From NCBI RefSeq assembly GCF_004798685.1, contig NZ_CP039291.1:2604001-2668000 (forward strand): a stretch of DNA of 64,000 nucleotides. Direction: 5' to 3'. Made by a program: the position numbers and the translations under genes. The stretch is from Cellulomonas shaoxiangyii. GTDB taxonomy: Bacteria; Actinomycetota; Actinomycetes; Actinomycetales; Cellulomonadaceae. Below, in pieces: positions 1 to 7,735 of the stretch (position 1 is its first letter; each line of letters begins with the position of its first letter). A model generated the notes under the pieces. That model ran no database searches. It was not told the DNA's origin and saw nothing but the letters and a program-made list of their open reading frames with translations.

Positions 1-167
1 AGGTCGTCCGCCCCGGGGCCGACGGGCAGACCGCCCGCGAGCGCGGCGGCGGGGACGGCGGACGCGGGCAGCCACGGCCGCTCGGCGACGACCGTGCCCT
101 CCTGCGCGCGGGCGTGGGCGCGGGCGCCCGCGGTGGTCGACGTCCCGGCCTCGCTCGTGGCGCTCAT
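1..167 (-). CDS. UAAP1-like urea/guanidine carboxylase-associated protein (5' end only)
   Basis: The first 55 codons of a leftward gene are visible; the rest lies outside the window. It starts at ATG 167 with a GGGGTGAG ribosome site just upstream. The N-terminus contains RAHARAQ followed by a Pro/Ala-rich stretch, which I associate with the UAAP1 family, encoded beside urea (guanidine) carboxylase and allophanate hydrolase. It is divergent from a TetR gene with a perfect palindrome between them, and an SSS symporter lies beyond, which suits nitrogen-compound uptake. The assignment rests on a short N-terminus recalled from memory and could be wrong. Confidence 0.45.
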   Translation of the reverse strand, partial: MSATSEAGTSTTAGARAHARAQEGTVVAERPWLPASAVPAAALAGGLPVGPGADD

Positions 168-180
168 GCGCTCACCCCTT

Positions 181-200
181 TTTCTGTCGGTGGACAGAAA
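181..200. promoter_or_regulatory. candidate TetR operator (perfect inverted repeat)
   Basis: TTTCTGTC and GACAGAAA are perfect 8-bp arms separated by 4 bases. They lie between the divergent UAAP1-like start (167) and the TetR start (317). Size, symmetry and position are typical of a TetR-family operator; that the adjacent TetR binds here is inference. Confidence 0.55.
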
Positions 201-316
201 GGAGCGAACACCGGTGCCGTGACGTCCCGATGTGCGCGGTGTTGCGCGGCTGTTACCGATGGCACGGGCGTCGTGCGCGGAGGTCCGCGCGGGCACGGCT
301 GCTAGCGTCGGCGCCC

Positions 317-988
317 ATGCCCCGCCGCACCGGACGCCCGCGGACCGCGGGCGACTCCCCCACCGGCCTCGGCACGCGCGAGGACATCCTGCACGCGGGG
401 GCGCGCCTGTTCTGCACGGTCGGGTACGGCAGCACCAGCACGCACGCGCTCGCCGAGGTCGCCGGCGTGCGGCAGGCCACGCTCTACCACCACTTCCCCG
501 GCAAGCACGCGGTGCTGCTCGAGCTGCTGCTGGGCACGGTGCAGCCGTCCCTCGACGCCGCCCGTGCGCTCCTGCGCCGCGACGAGCCGGCCCCCGCCCG
601 CCTGTGGGCGCTCGCGGCCGGCGACGTCCGGCTGCTGTGCGCGGGCGAGGACAACCTCGGCGCGCTGTACCTGCTCCCCGAGCTCGACGACGAGCGGTTC
701 GCCGCCTTCCACGCCCGGCGCACCGAGCTGGAGGCCGCCTACCGCGAGCTCGTGGCCGCGTGCGGCGTGGCCCCGGACGACGTCGTGCGCACCGCCGCGC
801 TCGTGCTCGGCCTGGTCGAGAGCGTCATCCTGCAGCGACGGCGCTCACCCGCCACGCTCGACGCGCGCACACCGGACGCCGTCGCCGACGCCGCGCTGGC
901 CCTCGTCGGCCTCGAGCCGGCGCACCGTGCGGCGCACGCGGCGGCGGGGCGTCGCCTGACGGCGACCGCGGACGTCGCCGCGGGCTGA
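317..988 (+). CDS. TetR/AcrR-family transcriptional regulator
   Basis: A 223-residue regulator. The N-terminal helix-turn-helix spans about residues 20-66, ending in ATLYHHFPGKHAVL, the usual TetR recognition-helix region. The rest is the variable ligand-binding helical domain. I chose ATG 317, not the upstream in-frame starts, because TAGCGT sits at 303-308, 8 bases before it, with no Shine-Dalgarno: a leaderless start. It is divergent from the UAAP1-like gene across the palindrome at 181-200 and is followed by an SSS symporter. It probably controls one or both neighbours; the inducer is unknown. Confidence 0.88.
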   Translation: MPRRTGRPRTAGDSPTGLGTREDILHAGARLFCTVGYGSTSTHALAEVAGVRQATLYHHFPGKHAVLLELLLGTVQPSLDAARALLRRDEPAPARLWALAAGDVRLLCAGEDNLGALYLLPELDDERFAAFHARRTELEAAYRELVAACGVAPDDVVRTAALVLGLVESVILQRRRSPATLDARTPDAVADAALALVGLEPAHRAAHAAAGRRLTATADVAAG

Positions 989-1039
989 GCCCGCTGCCGC
1001 CCGCACGACGGGCGTGGACACCGTGCGCGACCGCCTTAA

Positions 1040-1054
1040 CACGATCGTTTCGTG
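1040..1054. promoter_or_regulatory. inverted repeat upstream of the SSS symporter
   Basis: CACGA and TCGTG flank a 5-base spacer in the 171-bp gap before the symporter. The arms are short, so this is only a weak operator candidate, possibly for the preceding TetR protein. Confidence 0.25.
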
Positions 1055-1159
1055 CGGGACGCGGGCCGGTCACACCCGCGCGGATGAATACGGGTCGAAC
1101 GACAGAAACGCCGCGCTCGCCCGCCACCCGATCTCCGCCGCATCCCGCCGGGAGCCCTC

Positions 1160-2686
1160 ATGATCATCGCTGGAGTGGGTCTGACCGTCCTGGTCGTCCT
1201 CGTCGTCGGCGTCGCCGTGGCCCGCAAGGTCGACGGGGACAGCGCCAACTACCTCGTGGCCGGGCGGCGCCTCGGCGTGCCGCTCGTCGCCGTCTCCCTC
1301 ACCGCGGCGGCCGTCGACTCCAACGCCACGGTCGGCAACACCGACCTGACCTCCCAGTTCGGCTTCTGGTCGGGCGCCTCGCTCGCCCTCGGGCTGAGCA
1401 TCTGCCTGCTGCTCACCGGCCTGTTCCTGGCCAAGCCGATCAACCGCATGAAGCTGTTCACGCTCGGCGACTACTTCCGCATCCGGTACGGACGGCCCAC
1501 GGAGGTCGTGGCGTCGGTCGTCATGCTGCTCTCGTTCGTCACGCTGCTCGCGGGCAACCTCGTCGCGTGCGGGTTCCTCCTCGAGCGGTTCGCGCGCATC
1601 CCGTACGCCTGGGGCGTGCTCCTGTCGGTCCTCCTCGTGCTCGCGTACACGGTCGCCGGCGGGCTGTTCTCCGACGCCTACACGGCCGTGATCCAGACGG
1701 CCATCACGCTGGTCGCCGCGGTGAGCCTGCTCGCGTGGGTCGCCCTGAGCTTCGGGATCGTCGTGCCCGCGGGCATGGGCCCGTTCGACCTGGGCCAGCT
1801 GACCGACAGCGCGCAGGGAGCCCCCGTCAACTGGGCGACGCTCGTCTCGCTCGGCATCGGCGACATCGTCGCGATCGACTTCATGCAGCGCATCTTCGGG
1901 GCGAAGAGCCCCGAGGTCGCCCAGCGCTCCTGCTTCGCGGCGGCCGGCTTCACCGCCGTGATCGGCACCGTCTTCGCCCTGGTCGCGCTCACGGCGTCGG
2001 CCGTCCTCGGCATCACGACCGCCGACGGGCCCGTCCTCTACACGCTCCTCGCCGAGCACGCGCCGCCCCTCTTGGCGGTGGTGGTGCTGTCGGGCATCGT
2101 GGCCGCGTCGTTCTCGACCGCGTCCGGCGCGATCCTCGCCACGTCCGCGATCGCCGTGCGCAACCTGTGGGGCCGCCGGCGCATCGTCGTCGGGGGCGCC
2201 GACCCCCTGCTGCGCTGGACGCGGCTGGCCATGGTCCCGATCTGCGCGCTCGGCGCCCTGCTGGCGATCCGCGTCTCGCAGACCGGCATCCTGCTCACCC
2301 TCGCGTTCGACCTCATGCTCGCGTGCCTCGCGGCGCCGTTCGTGCTCGGGGTGTTCTGGCGGCGTCCCGGTGCGGTCGCGGCCCTGACCGCGGCCGGCGT
2401 CGGGCTCGTCGTCCGGCTGACGCTCCTCGCGCTCACCCCCACGCTCTACGGCGTGCCCAACGACCTGCTGTACGTGCCGAACACCCTGGTGGGCCCCGGG
2501 TTCGACGGGTGGGCCACGCTCGTCGCGGCGGTCGTGGGGATCGGCACGTACGTGCTGGTCGGGTGGCTGCGCCCGCGGCCCGCCGACGAGCGCGCGTCCG
2601 AGGCCGAGCAGCTCGCGGCGCTCGACCGCGAGCTCGCCGACGTGGAGCAGGGCACCGCACCCGCGGCGGCGGGAGCGGCCGCGTGA
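1160..2686 (+). CDS. sodium:solute symporter family (SSS) transporter
   Basis: A 508-residue integral membrane protein with about 13 hydrophobic segments. The first segment is the N-terminal anchor and is followed by SANYLVAGR, typical of the SSS family near the first loop. The C-terminus is a charged cytoplasmic tail with Ala/Glu stretches. ATG 1160 has GGGAG 7 bases upstream. The family imports sugars, amino acids, urea, acetate and similar solutes with Na+. Its place beside a UAAP1-like gene and TetR suggests a urea-like or other nitrogenous substrate, but no residue seen here fixes the substrate. Confidence 0.85.
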   Translation: MIIAGVGLTVLVVLVVGVAVARKVDGDSANYLVAGRRLGVPLVAVSLTAAAVDSNATVGNTDLTSQFGFWSGASLALGLSICLLLTGLFLAKPINRMKLFTLGDYFRIRYGRPTEVVASVVMLLSFVTLLAGNLVACGFLLERFARIPYAWGVLLSVLLVLAYTVAGGLFSDAYTAVIQTAITLVAAVSLLAWVALSFGIVVPAGMGPFDLGQLTDSAQGAPVNWATLVSLGIGDIVAIDFMQRIFGAKSPEVAQRSCFAAAGFTAVIGTVFALVALTASAVLGITTADGPVLYTLLAEHAPPLLAVVVLSGIVAASFSTASGAILATSAIAVRNLWGRRRIVVGGADPLLRWTRLAMVPICALGALLAIRVSQTGILLTLAFDLMLACLAAPFVLGVFWRRPGAVAALTAAGVGLVVRLTLLALTPTLYGVPNDLLYVPNTLVGPGFDGWATLVAAVVGIGTYVLVGWLRPRPADERASEAEQLAALDRELADVEQGTAPAAAGAAA

Positions 2687-2693
2687 CCGCGCG

Positions 2694-3308
2694 TCAGCGC
2701 TCGACCAGCGCCGGGTGGCGCGGGTCGTCGACGCGCGCCACGACGTCCGCGACGTCCTGCGGCGCCACCTCGTCCTCGTAGCGGGCGAAGGCGGGCAGCT
2801 GCCAGGCACGCTCGTCCCCGAGGCGCCGCGCGAGCGTCGCGGGACGCACGGTGAGGTGCACGGTCAGCTCGGCGTCGAACCACCGGCCCAGCAGCAGCTC
2901 CCCGTCGACCACCAGCACGGCCCGCTCCGGCGCGGCCGCGTAGGGCGCGCGGGTCGCGCGGTCGCGCCCGGCGTCCCACAGGCTCGGCAGGTAGCGGCCC
3001 TCGGCGGCGAACGGGTCGAGCACCTCGCGCGCGAGCGCACCGGCGTCGAGCCGGTCCTCCAGGTACGCGTCCGGGTCCTCGCGCCCGAGCTCGTACCGCA
3101 CGGACGCGGGCCGCAGGAAGTCGTCGGCGTGCACGCGCGCGACGGCACGGCCCGCCGCGCGCAGCGGCTCGACCAATGCGTCCGCGAGGTTCCCAGGGGC
3201 CAACGGCGCCGCGCCGTCGACGAGCACGCGCCGGCGTCCCTCCCCCGCGAGCACCAGCGCGACGACGTGGTCGACGAGCGCGGACGGGCTGACGGGGCGG
3301 ACGCGCAC
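2694..3308 (-). CDS. uridine kinase-like protein with degenerate P-loop
   Basis: About 204 residues resembling actinobacterial proteins annotated as uridine kinase: a DGA-type N-terminal strand, then HADDFLRPAS and YEDEVAPQDVADVVARVDDP near the C-terminus. Where a Walker A GxxxxGK[ST] is expected the sequence is DGAAPLAPGNLADAL, so the P-loop lysine is missing and nucleoside kinase activity is doubtful. GTG 3308 was chosen for its GGGGTGG ribosome site and a typical N-terminus (VRVRPVS); GTG 3317 is an alternative. It lies convergent to the symporter gene, 7 bases away. Confidence 0.65.
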   Translation of the reverse strand: MRVRPVSPSALVDHVVALVLAGEGRRRVLVDGAAPLAPGNLADALVEPLRAAGRAVARVHADDFLRPASVRYELGREDPDAYLEDRLDAGALAREVLDPFAAEGRYLPSLWDAGRDRATRAPYAAAPERAVLVVDGELLLGRWFDAELTVHLTVRPATLARRLGDERAWQLPAFARYEDEVAPQDVADVVARVDDPRHPALVER

Positions 3309-3396
3309 GGCACCCACCCCATCACGCGCGCCCCCGCCGGCGCCCGCCGGCCGCACCGTCAGCCGCGCCGACGGGCGGATTGACGGCCGAACGGCT

Positions 3397-3438
3397 GAGG
3401 GCACGGCACCGCGCCTCGTGGCGTGGTGCCGTGCCCTC
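3397..3438 (-). terminator. intrinsic-type terminator downstream of the MmpL gene
   Basis: A 14-bp perfect stem (GAGGGCACGGCACC at 3397-3410 with its complement at 3425-3438) is extended inward by GCGCC/GGCGT around TCGT. It lies just past the MmpL stop codon. As often in high-GC actinobacteria, there is no clear T-tract. Confidence 0.7.
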
Positions 3439-3453
3439 GCGGCGGCGCGGTCG

Positions 3454-5988
3454 TCAGCCGGCCCGCGTGGTCTCCGGCTCCCCGGCCGAGACCGGGTGGT
3501 CACGCTCGAGCTTGGCGCCCTCGACGTCGACGTCCGGCAGCAGCCGGTCGAGCCAGCGCGGCAGCCACCACGCCTTCTCGCCGGCGAGGTGCAGCACCGC
3601 CGGGACGATCGTCATGCGGACGACGAACGCGTCGACGAGCACGCCGAACGCGAGCGCGAAGCCCATCGGCCGGATCACGGCGATGTGCGAGAACACGAAG
3701 CCGGCGAAGACGGACACCATGATGATCGCGGCCGCGGTGACGACCGCGCGGCCCGCACGGACGCCCTCGGCCACCGACTGCCGCGCCGTCGCGCCGTGCG
3801 CGTACGCCTCACGCACGCCGGACGTGAGGAACAGCTGGTAGTCCATCGCGAGGCCGAACAGGATCCCGATGACGATGGTCGGCAGGAAGCTGATGACCGG
3901 GCCCGGGTCGTGCACGCCGAACAGGTTGCCGAGCCAGCCCCACTGGAACACGGCCGTGACCGCGCCGAACGTCGCGAGCAGCGAGAGCACGAACCCGAGC
4001 GTCGCGACGACCGGCACGAGGATCGAGCGGAACACCATGACGAGGATGACGAGCGAGAGCCCGACGACGAGCGCGAGGTAGCCGGGCAGGGCGTCGCTGA
4101 GCTTCTCGGAGACGTCGATGTTCGCGCTCGCGACGCCGGCCACGGAGAACTCCGCCTCCGGCTCGTCGAGCGTCAGCGCCCGCACGGTCTGCACGAGCTC
4201 CTCGGTGGACACGTCGTTGGGGCCGCCCTCGGGCAGCACCTGGAAAGCGAGCACGGTGCGGTCCTCGTTGGCGCCGATCGGCGCGACCGCGCGCACGTCG
4301 TCGAGGTCGGCGACGGCCGTGCCGACCTCGGCCTGCACGACCGGCAGCTCGTCCTCGGACACGCCCGCCGGCAGGTCCGCCACGACGAGCAGCGGCCCGT
4401 TGGCGCCCTCGCCGAACTCCTCGGCCGTGGTCATGTACGCGCGGTACTGCGTGGTGTCCGTGGCCTCCTGCGACCCGTCGGGCAGGCCGAGCCGCATGGA
4501 CGCCGCCGGCAGCGCGGCGACGAGCAGCACGGCCGCGCCGAGCAGCAGCGACAGGACCGCACGCGGCGTCGACATCGGACGGACGGCGACGTGGTGCTCG
4601 CCGCCCGTCGTCGTGCGCTGCCTGCGGGGCAGCACGCGCGTGCCCGCCAGCCCGAGCAGCGCGGGGGTCAGCGTCACGGCGAGCAGCACCGCGACGGCCA
4701 CGCTCGCCGCCGCGGCGGTGCCCATGAGGCCGAGGAAGGGGACGCCGGTGACGTTGAGCGCGAGCAGCGCGATCAGCACGGTGCTCCCCGCGAACACCAC
4801 CGCGTTGCCCGACGTGCCCGTGGCGAGCCCGACGGACTCGATGACGGACATGCCGCGGCGCAGCTGCTGGCGGTGCCGGTTGAGCAGGAACAGCGAGTAG
4901 TCGATGCCGACCGCGAGGCCGAGCATGAGGCCGAGGACGGGCGTGACCGACGACATCTCGACCACGCTGGAGAACGCGAGCGTGCCGAGCGCCGCCACAC
5001 CCACGCCGATCAGCGCGTTCAGCAGCGGCAGCCCCGCCGCGACGACCGAGCCGAGCATGACGAGCAGCACCACGACGGCCACGGCGACGCCGACCGCCTC
5101 CGACGCGCCGCCGAGGACGGGCACGCCCGACGCGAGCTCGTTCGAGAACGCGACCTCGACGCCCTCCGGGGCGGCGTCCTGGACGGCCGCGATGACGGCG
5201 TCCTTCGTCTCCGGCGTGACGTCGAACTGCGGGTCCTCGAACACGACGGTCGCGAGCGCGGCCGACCCGTCCTCGGAGACCTGCCGCAGCTCCGTGGCCA
5301 GGTCGAGCAGCGTGCGTCCGGCCTCGAGCTGCGGCTCCTGGCTCTCCAGCGCCTCGCGGCCCGCGTCGAGCTCCGCCTGCCCCGCCTCGAGCTGGGCACG
5401 CCCCGCGTCGAGCTGGGCCTGCTGCGCGTCGAGCTGGGCCCGGCCGGCGGCCAGCGCCGGCTCCGGCACGCCCTGTGCGGCGCTCGCGTCGAGCTGCGTC
5501 CGGGCTGCGTCGAGCTGCGCCTGGCCCGTGTCGAGCTGGGTGCGGCTCGCGTCGAGCTGCGCCTGACCGGCGGCCAGCTCGGCACGCCCCTGCTCCACCT
5601 GCTCGGCACCGGCGGCGAGCTCCTGCGCCTGCTCCTCCCGCTGCGCCTCGGTGGCGAACGGGTCCACAGCCGCCTCGACGCCGTCGACCTCCGCCGCGTC
5701 GGCCAGCGCCGCCGCGACGCCTTCCCGCTGCGCGTCGTCGAACGCCTCGCCGTCCTCGGTGGAGAACACGACCGTCCCGGTGCCGCCGCTCGTGTCGGGC
5801 AGCTCCTCCTGGAGGCGCTGGGTGAGCCGGTCCGTCGCGGTGCCCGGGATGCTGACGGTCGAGACGAGCGTCCCGCCGAGGCCGACGTAGGCGCCCGCCG
5901 CCACCAGCAGCGCGACCAGCCAGACCGCGATCACGCGCCACGGGTGCCGTGCCGACGACCGGCCGAGCCGGTAGAGCAGTCCTGCCAT
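3454..5988 (-). CDS. MmpL/RND-family membrane transporter with heptad-repeat ectodomain
   Basis: An 844-residue transporter. A transmembrane segment at about 17-38 is followed by a large extracytoplasmic domain to about residue 300, then two blocks of transmembrane helices. GIDYSLFLLNR in the first block and AMDYQLFLTSGVREAY in the second are the paired MmpL signature motifs. Residues 134-168 and 182-230 are tandem heptads of the form xxAQLDA, predicting a coiled coil outside the membrane. ATG 5988 has AGGGAG upstream; a longer in-frame extension lacks support. It is divergent from a TetR gene that probably represses it. The role is likely export of lipids or drugs; the substrate is unknown. 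Confidence 0.88.
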   Translation of the reverse strand: MAGLLYRLGRSSARHPWRVIAVWLVALLVAAGAYVGLGGTLVSTVSIPGTATDRLTQRLQEELPDTSGGTGTVVFSTEDGEAFDDAQREGVAAALADAAEVDGVEAAVDPFATEAQREEQAQELAAGAEQVEQGRAELAAGQAQLDASRTQLDTGQAQLDAARTQLDASAAQGVPEPALAAGRAQLDAQQAQLDAGRAQLEAGQAELDAGREALESQEPQLEAGRTLLDLATELRQVSEDGSAALATVVFEDPQFDVTPETKDAVIAAVQDAAPEGVEVAFSNELASGVPVLGGASEAVGVAVAVVVLLVMLGSVVAAGLPLLNALIGVGVAALGTLAFSSVVEMSSVTPVLGLMLGLAVGIDYSLFLLNRHRQQLRRGMSVIESVGLATGTSGNAVVFAGSTVLIALLALNVTGVPFLGLMGTAAAASVAVAVLLAVTLTPALLGLAGTRVLPRRQRTTTGGEHHVAVRPMSTPRAVLSLLLGAAVLLVAALPAASMRLGLPDGSQEATDTTQYRAYMTTAEEFGEGANGPLLVVADLPAGVSEDELPVVQAEVGTAVADLDDVRAVAPIGANEDRTVLAFQVLPEGGPNDVSTEELVQTVRALTLDEPEAEFSVAGVASANIDVSEKLSDALPGYLALVVGLSLVILVMVFRSILVPVVATLGFVLSLLATFGAVTAVFQWGWLGNLFGVHDPGPVISFLPTIVIGILFGLAMDYQLFLTSGVREAYAHGATARQSVAEGVRAGRAVVTAAAIIMVSVFAGFVFSHIAVIRPMGFALAFGVLVDAFVVRMTIVPAVLHLAGEKAWWLPRWLDRLLPDVDVEGAKLERDHPVSAGEPETTRAG
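5299..5589 (-). repeat. 21-bp coding repeats (heptad coiled coil) within the MmpL gene
   Basis: About twelve 7-residue units, mostly of the form GxAQLDA, in blocks of five and seven separated by 13 residues. At DNA level this is a recurring GTCGAGCTG motif at 21-base spacing. Such arrays can change length by slippage or recombination. Confidence 0.7.
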
Positions 5989-6122
5989 GGGGGGTCTCCC
6001 TGGGGTGGAGCGGGGGCCGCGCTGCGCGGCGTACGGCGGCCGGAGCCGGTACCGGTCATCGGGATCGTAGGTGCTGAACTTGATGCCTGGCATCCGGATC
6101 CGGGGAATGGCGCCGTGTGAAG

Positions 6123-6140
6123 TTGATCGCTCCTATCAGG
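6123..6140. promoter_or_regulatory. possible operator between mmpL and tetR
   Basis: TTGAT and ATCAG make an imperfect dyad (inner TGAT/ATCA) directly upstream of the TetR start. A related direct repeat, TGAACTTGAT at 6075-6084 and TGAAGTTGAT at 6118-6127, lies in the same divergent region. This suggests repressor sites, but the match is weak. Confidence 0.3.
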
Positions 6141-6142
6141 GG

Positions 6143-6148
6143 TAGCGT
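6143..6148 (+). promoter_or_regulatory. -10 box (TAGCGT) of a leaderless TetR mRNA
   Basis: TAGCGT lies 7 bases before ATG 6156 and no ribosome binding site is present, which would place transcription start at or next to the start codon. Confidence 0.5.
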
Positions 6149-6155
6149 GCCGCCC

Positions 6156-6806
6156 ATGACGGACGACGCGGACGGCGCGGCGGCGCGCACCCTGCGCCGC
6201 GACGCGCAGCGCAACCGCGAGCGGATCGTCGAGGCGGCGCAGGCGCTCTACGCCGAGCGCGGCCTGGCAGTCGGGTTCAACGAGATCGCGCACCGGGCCG
6301 GCGTCGGCGTCGGGACCGTCTACAACCGCTTCCCCGACAAGGACGAGCTGATCCGGGCGGCCCTGCAGCAGCCCGCGCTCGAGGTGCTGCGCGTGGCCGA
6401 GCACGCGCGCGGCGCCGAGCGCGCGTCGGACGGCCTCGTCCTGCTGCTCGACCAGATCGCCGTGCTGCTCGCCGCGAACCTCGGCCTGCGGGACATCGCG
6501 CTCACGTTCGACGAGCACACCGTGCCCGAGCCCGGCCACGCCATCGCCACGGTGATCGCCGACCTGCTCGCGCGCGCGGCCGCCGAGGGCGACCTGCGCG
6601 ACGGCGTGACGATCCACGACCTCGTCGTCGTGCTGTGGATGGTCACCGAGGTCGCCCGGCACTCCCCCCGCCACCCGGCCCTGTACCGGCGGTACCTGCA
6701 GCTGCTCACCGACGGCATGACCACCGGGGGCCCGCCGCTCGACGTGCCGTCCGCACCCGACGCGACCGGGCCCCTGTCCCAGCACTGGGCGGCCCGCGGC
6801 CGCTGA
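6156..6806 (+). CDS. TetR/AcrR-family transcriptional regulator (adjacent to mmpL)
   Basis: 216 residues. The N-terminal helix-turn-helix (about residues 16-62) includes FNEIAHRAGVGVGTVYNRFPDKDEL, a textbook TetR DNA-binding domain split here only by its own helices. The C-terminal half resembles the TetR ligand-binding fold. ATG 6156 is preceded by TAGCGT 7 bases upstream and no Shine-Dalgarno, so I prefer it to ATG 6117. Divergent orientation to the MmpL transporter is the usual arrangement for a local efflux repressor. Confidence 0.9.
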   Translation: MTDDADGAAARTLRRDAQRNRERIVEAAQALYAERGLAVGFNEIAHRAGVGVGTVYNRFPDKDELIRAALQQPALEVLRVAEHARGAERASDGLVLLLDQIAVLLAANLGLRDIALTFDEHTVPEPGHAIATVIADLLARAAAEGDLRDGVTIHDLVVVLWMVTEVARHSPRHPALYRRYLQLLTDGMTTGGPPLDVPSAPDATGPLSQHWAARGR

Positions 6807-6935
6807 CGCGGCGTTGCCGTGCGCGCCCCGCGGACCTCCGCGAGCACCTGCCGCGACGTGCGCCGGCCGGCCGGGCCGTCCGGCGTAACGTCCCCGCAAC
6901 ACCCAGCACGTCTGCGCGTCACGCGCCCCACCTAC

Positions 6936-6959
6936 TGTGATCACAGATCACAGATCACG
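6936..6959. promoter_or_regulatory. GntR operator: TGTGATCACA palindrome plus GATCACA tandem repeats
   Basis: TGTGATCACA (6936-6945) is a perfect 10-bp palindrome. It runs into three head-to-tail 7-bp units, GATCACA, GATCACA and GATCACG (6939-6959). The array ends 15 bases before the GntR start codon, where it could block transcription. FadR-type GntR proteins commonly bind TGT-N-ACA-like palindromes, so autoregulation is a reasonable inference. Confidence 0.6.
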
Positions 6960-6974
6960 GATCCGGAGGGGCGC

Positions 6975-7634
6975 ATGGACGAGAAGTTTCGCGGGGTGAT
7001 CGACGTCCCGACCGTGGCCGACGAGGTGTACAGGCGCCTGCGTGCGGCGATCACGTCGGGTCACCTGGCGCCTGGCGCCCTGATCTCGCTGCGGCAGGTC
7101 GCCCAGGCGTACGGCGTCAGCACGATGCCGGTGCGGGACGCCGTGAACACGCTCCGCGCCGACGGCCTCGTCGTCGTGGAACGTCGCAGCGTGACCGTGA
7201 CCCGGCTGCACGCGGAGGAGATCCACGAGATCTTCCAGATCCGGCTGCGCCTCGAGCAGCTGGCCTCGCAGTGGGCCCTGGACAACGTCACCGACGAGGA
7301 CGTCGCCGACCTGACGGAGATCCTCGACCGGATGGCAGGCGGTGCGGTCGACGTCGCCCGCTGGCGGCAGCTCAACCAGGAGTTCCACCGCAGGTTCTAC
7401 GACTGCTCGCGCAGCGCGCACCTGCTCGAGCTGCTGCAGAACATCTGGGACAAGGTCGAGCCGTACATGGCGATCTACGCCTCGACGGTCGACGACTTCC
7501 GGGAAGCCGACCGCCAGCACCGGCTCATGCTCCGGCACATCCGGGCCCGGGACCTGTCCGCCCTGCTCGTGGAGCTCTCCGAGCACCTCGAGCACACCGA
7601 GGCGACCGTCGTCGCCGCACTGCGCGCGGGCTGA
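6975..7634 (+). CDS. GntR/FadR-family transcriptional regulator
   Basis: 219 residues: an N-terminal winged helix (about 9-75; VADEVYRRLRAAITSGHLAPG, the typical GntR opening, then VSTMPVRDAVNTL) followed by an all-helical FCD effector domain with EIFQIRLRLEQLA. ATG 6975 has GGAGGG 6 bases upstream. It is the first gene of a rightward cluster with an NCS1 permease, an amidase and a LamB/YcsF protein. An operator-like array lies at 6936-6959. It likely senses a substrate or intermediate of that pathway. Confidence 0.9.
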   Translation: MDEKFRGVIDVPTVADEVYRRLRAAITSGHLAPGALISLRQVAQAYGVSTMPVRDAVNTLRADGLVVVERRSVTVTRLHAEEIHEIFQIRLRLEQLASQWALDNVTDEDVADLTEILDRMAGGAVDVARWRQLNQEFHRRFYDCSRSAHLLELLQNIWDKVEPYMAIYASTVDDFREADRQHRLMLRHIRARDLSALLVELSEHLEHTEATVVAALRAG

Positions 7635-7735
7635 CCCGCCCGCCGACCACCACCGCCGTGCCCTCCAGGGACGGTCCCCCACCGGGACCGGCCCCGGTCC
7701 CGCACACCCTCCGACCGAGCGACCGAGGAGTTCCC

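Noticed and set aside
232..2781. 849-codon open frame, + strand
   Set aside because: Shadow of the TetR and symporter genes: Arg/Ala/Pro-rich composition, no family motifs. The symporter frame has clear membrane helices and a ribosome site.
3418..6120. 900-codon open frame opposite the MmpL gene
   Set aside because: Antisense shadow with Arg/Asp/Glu-rich low-complexity product typical of high-GC frames; the MmpL motifs lie on the other strand.
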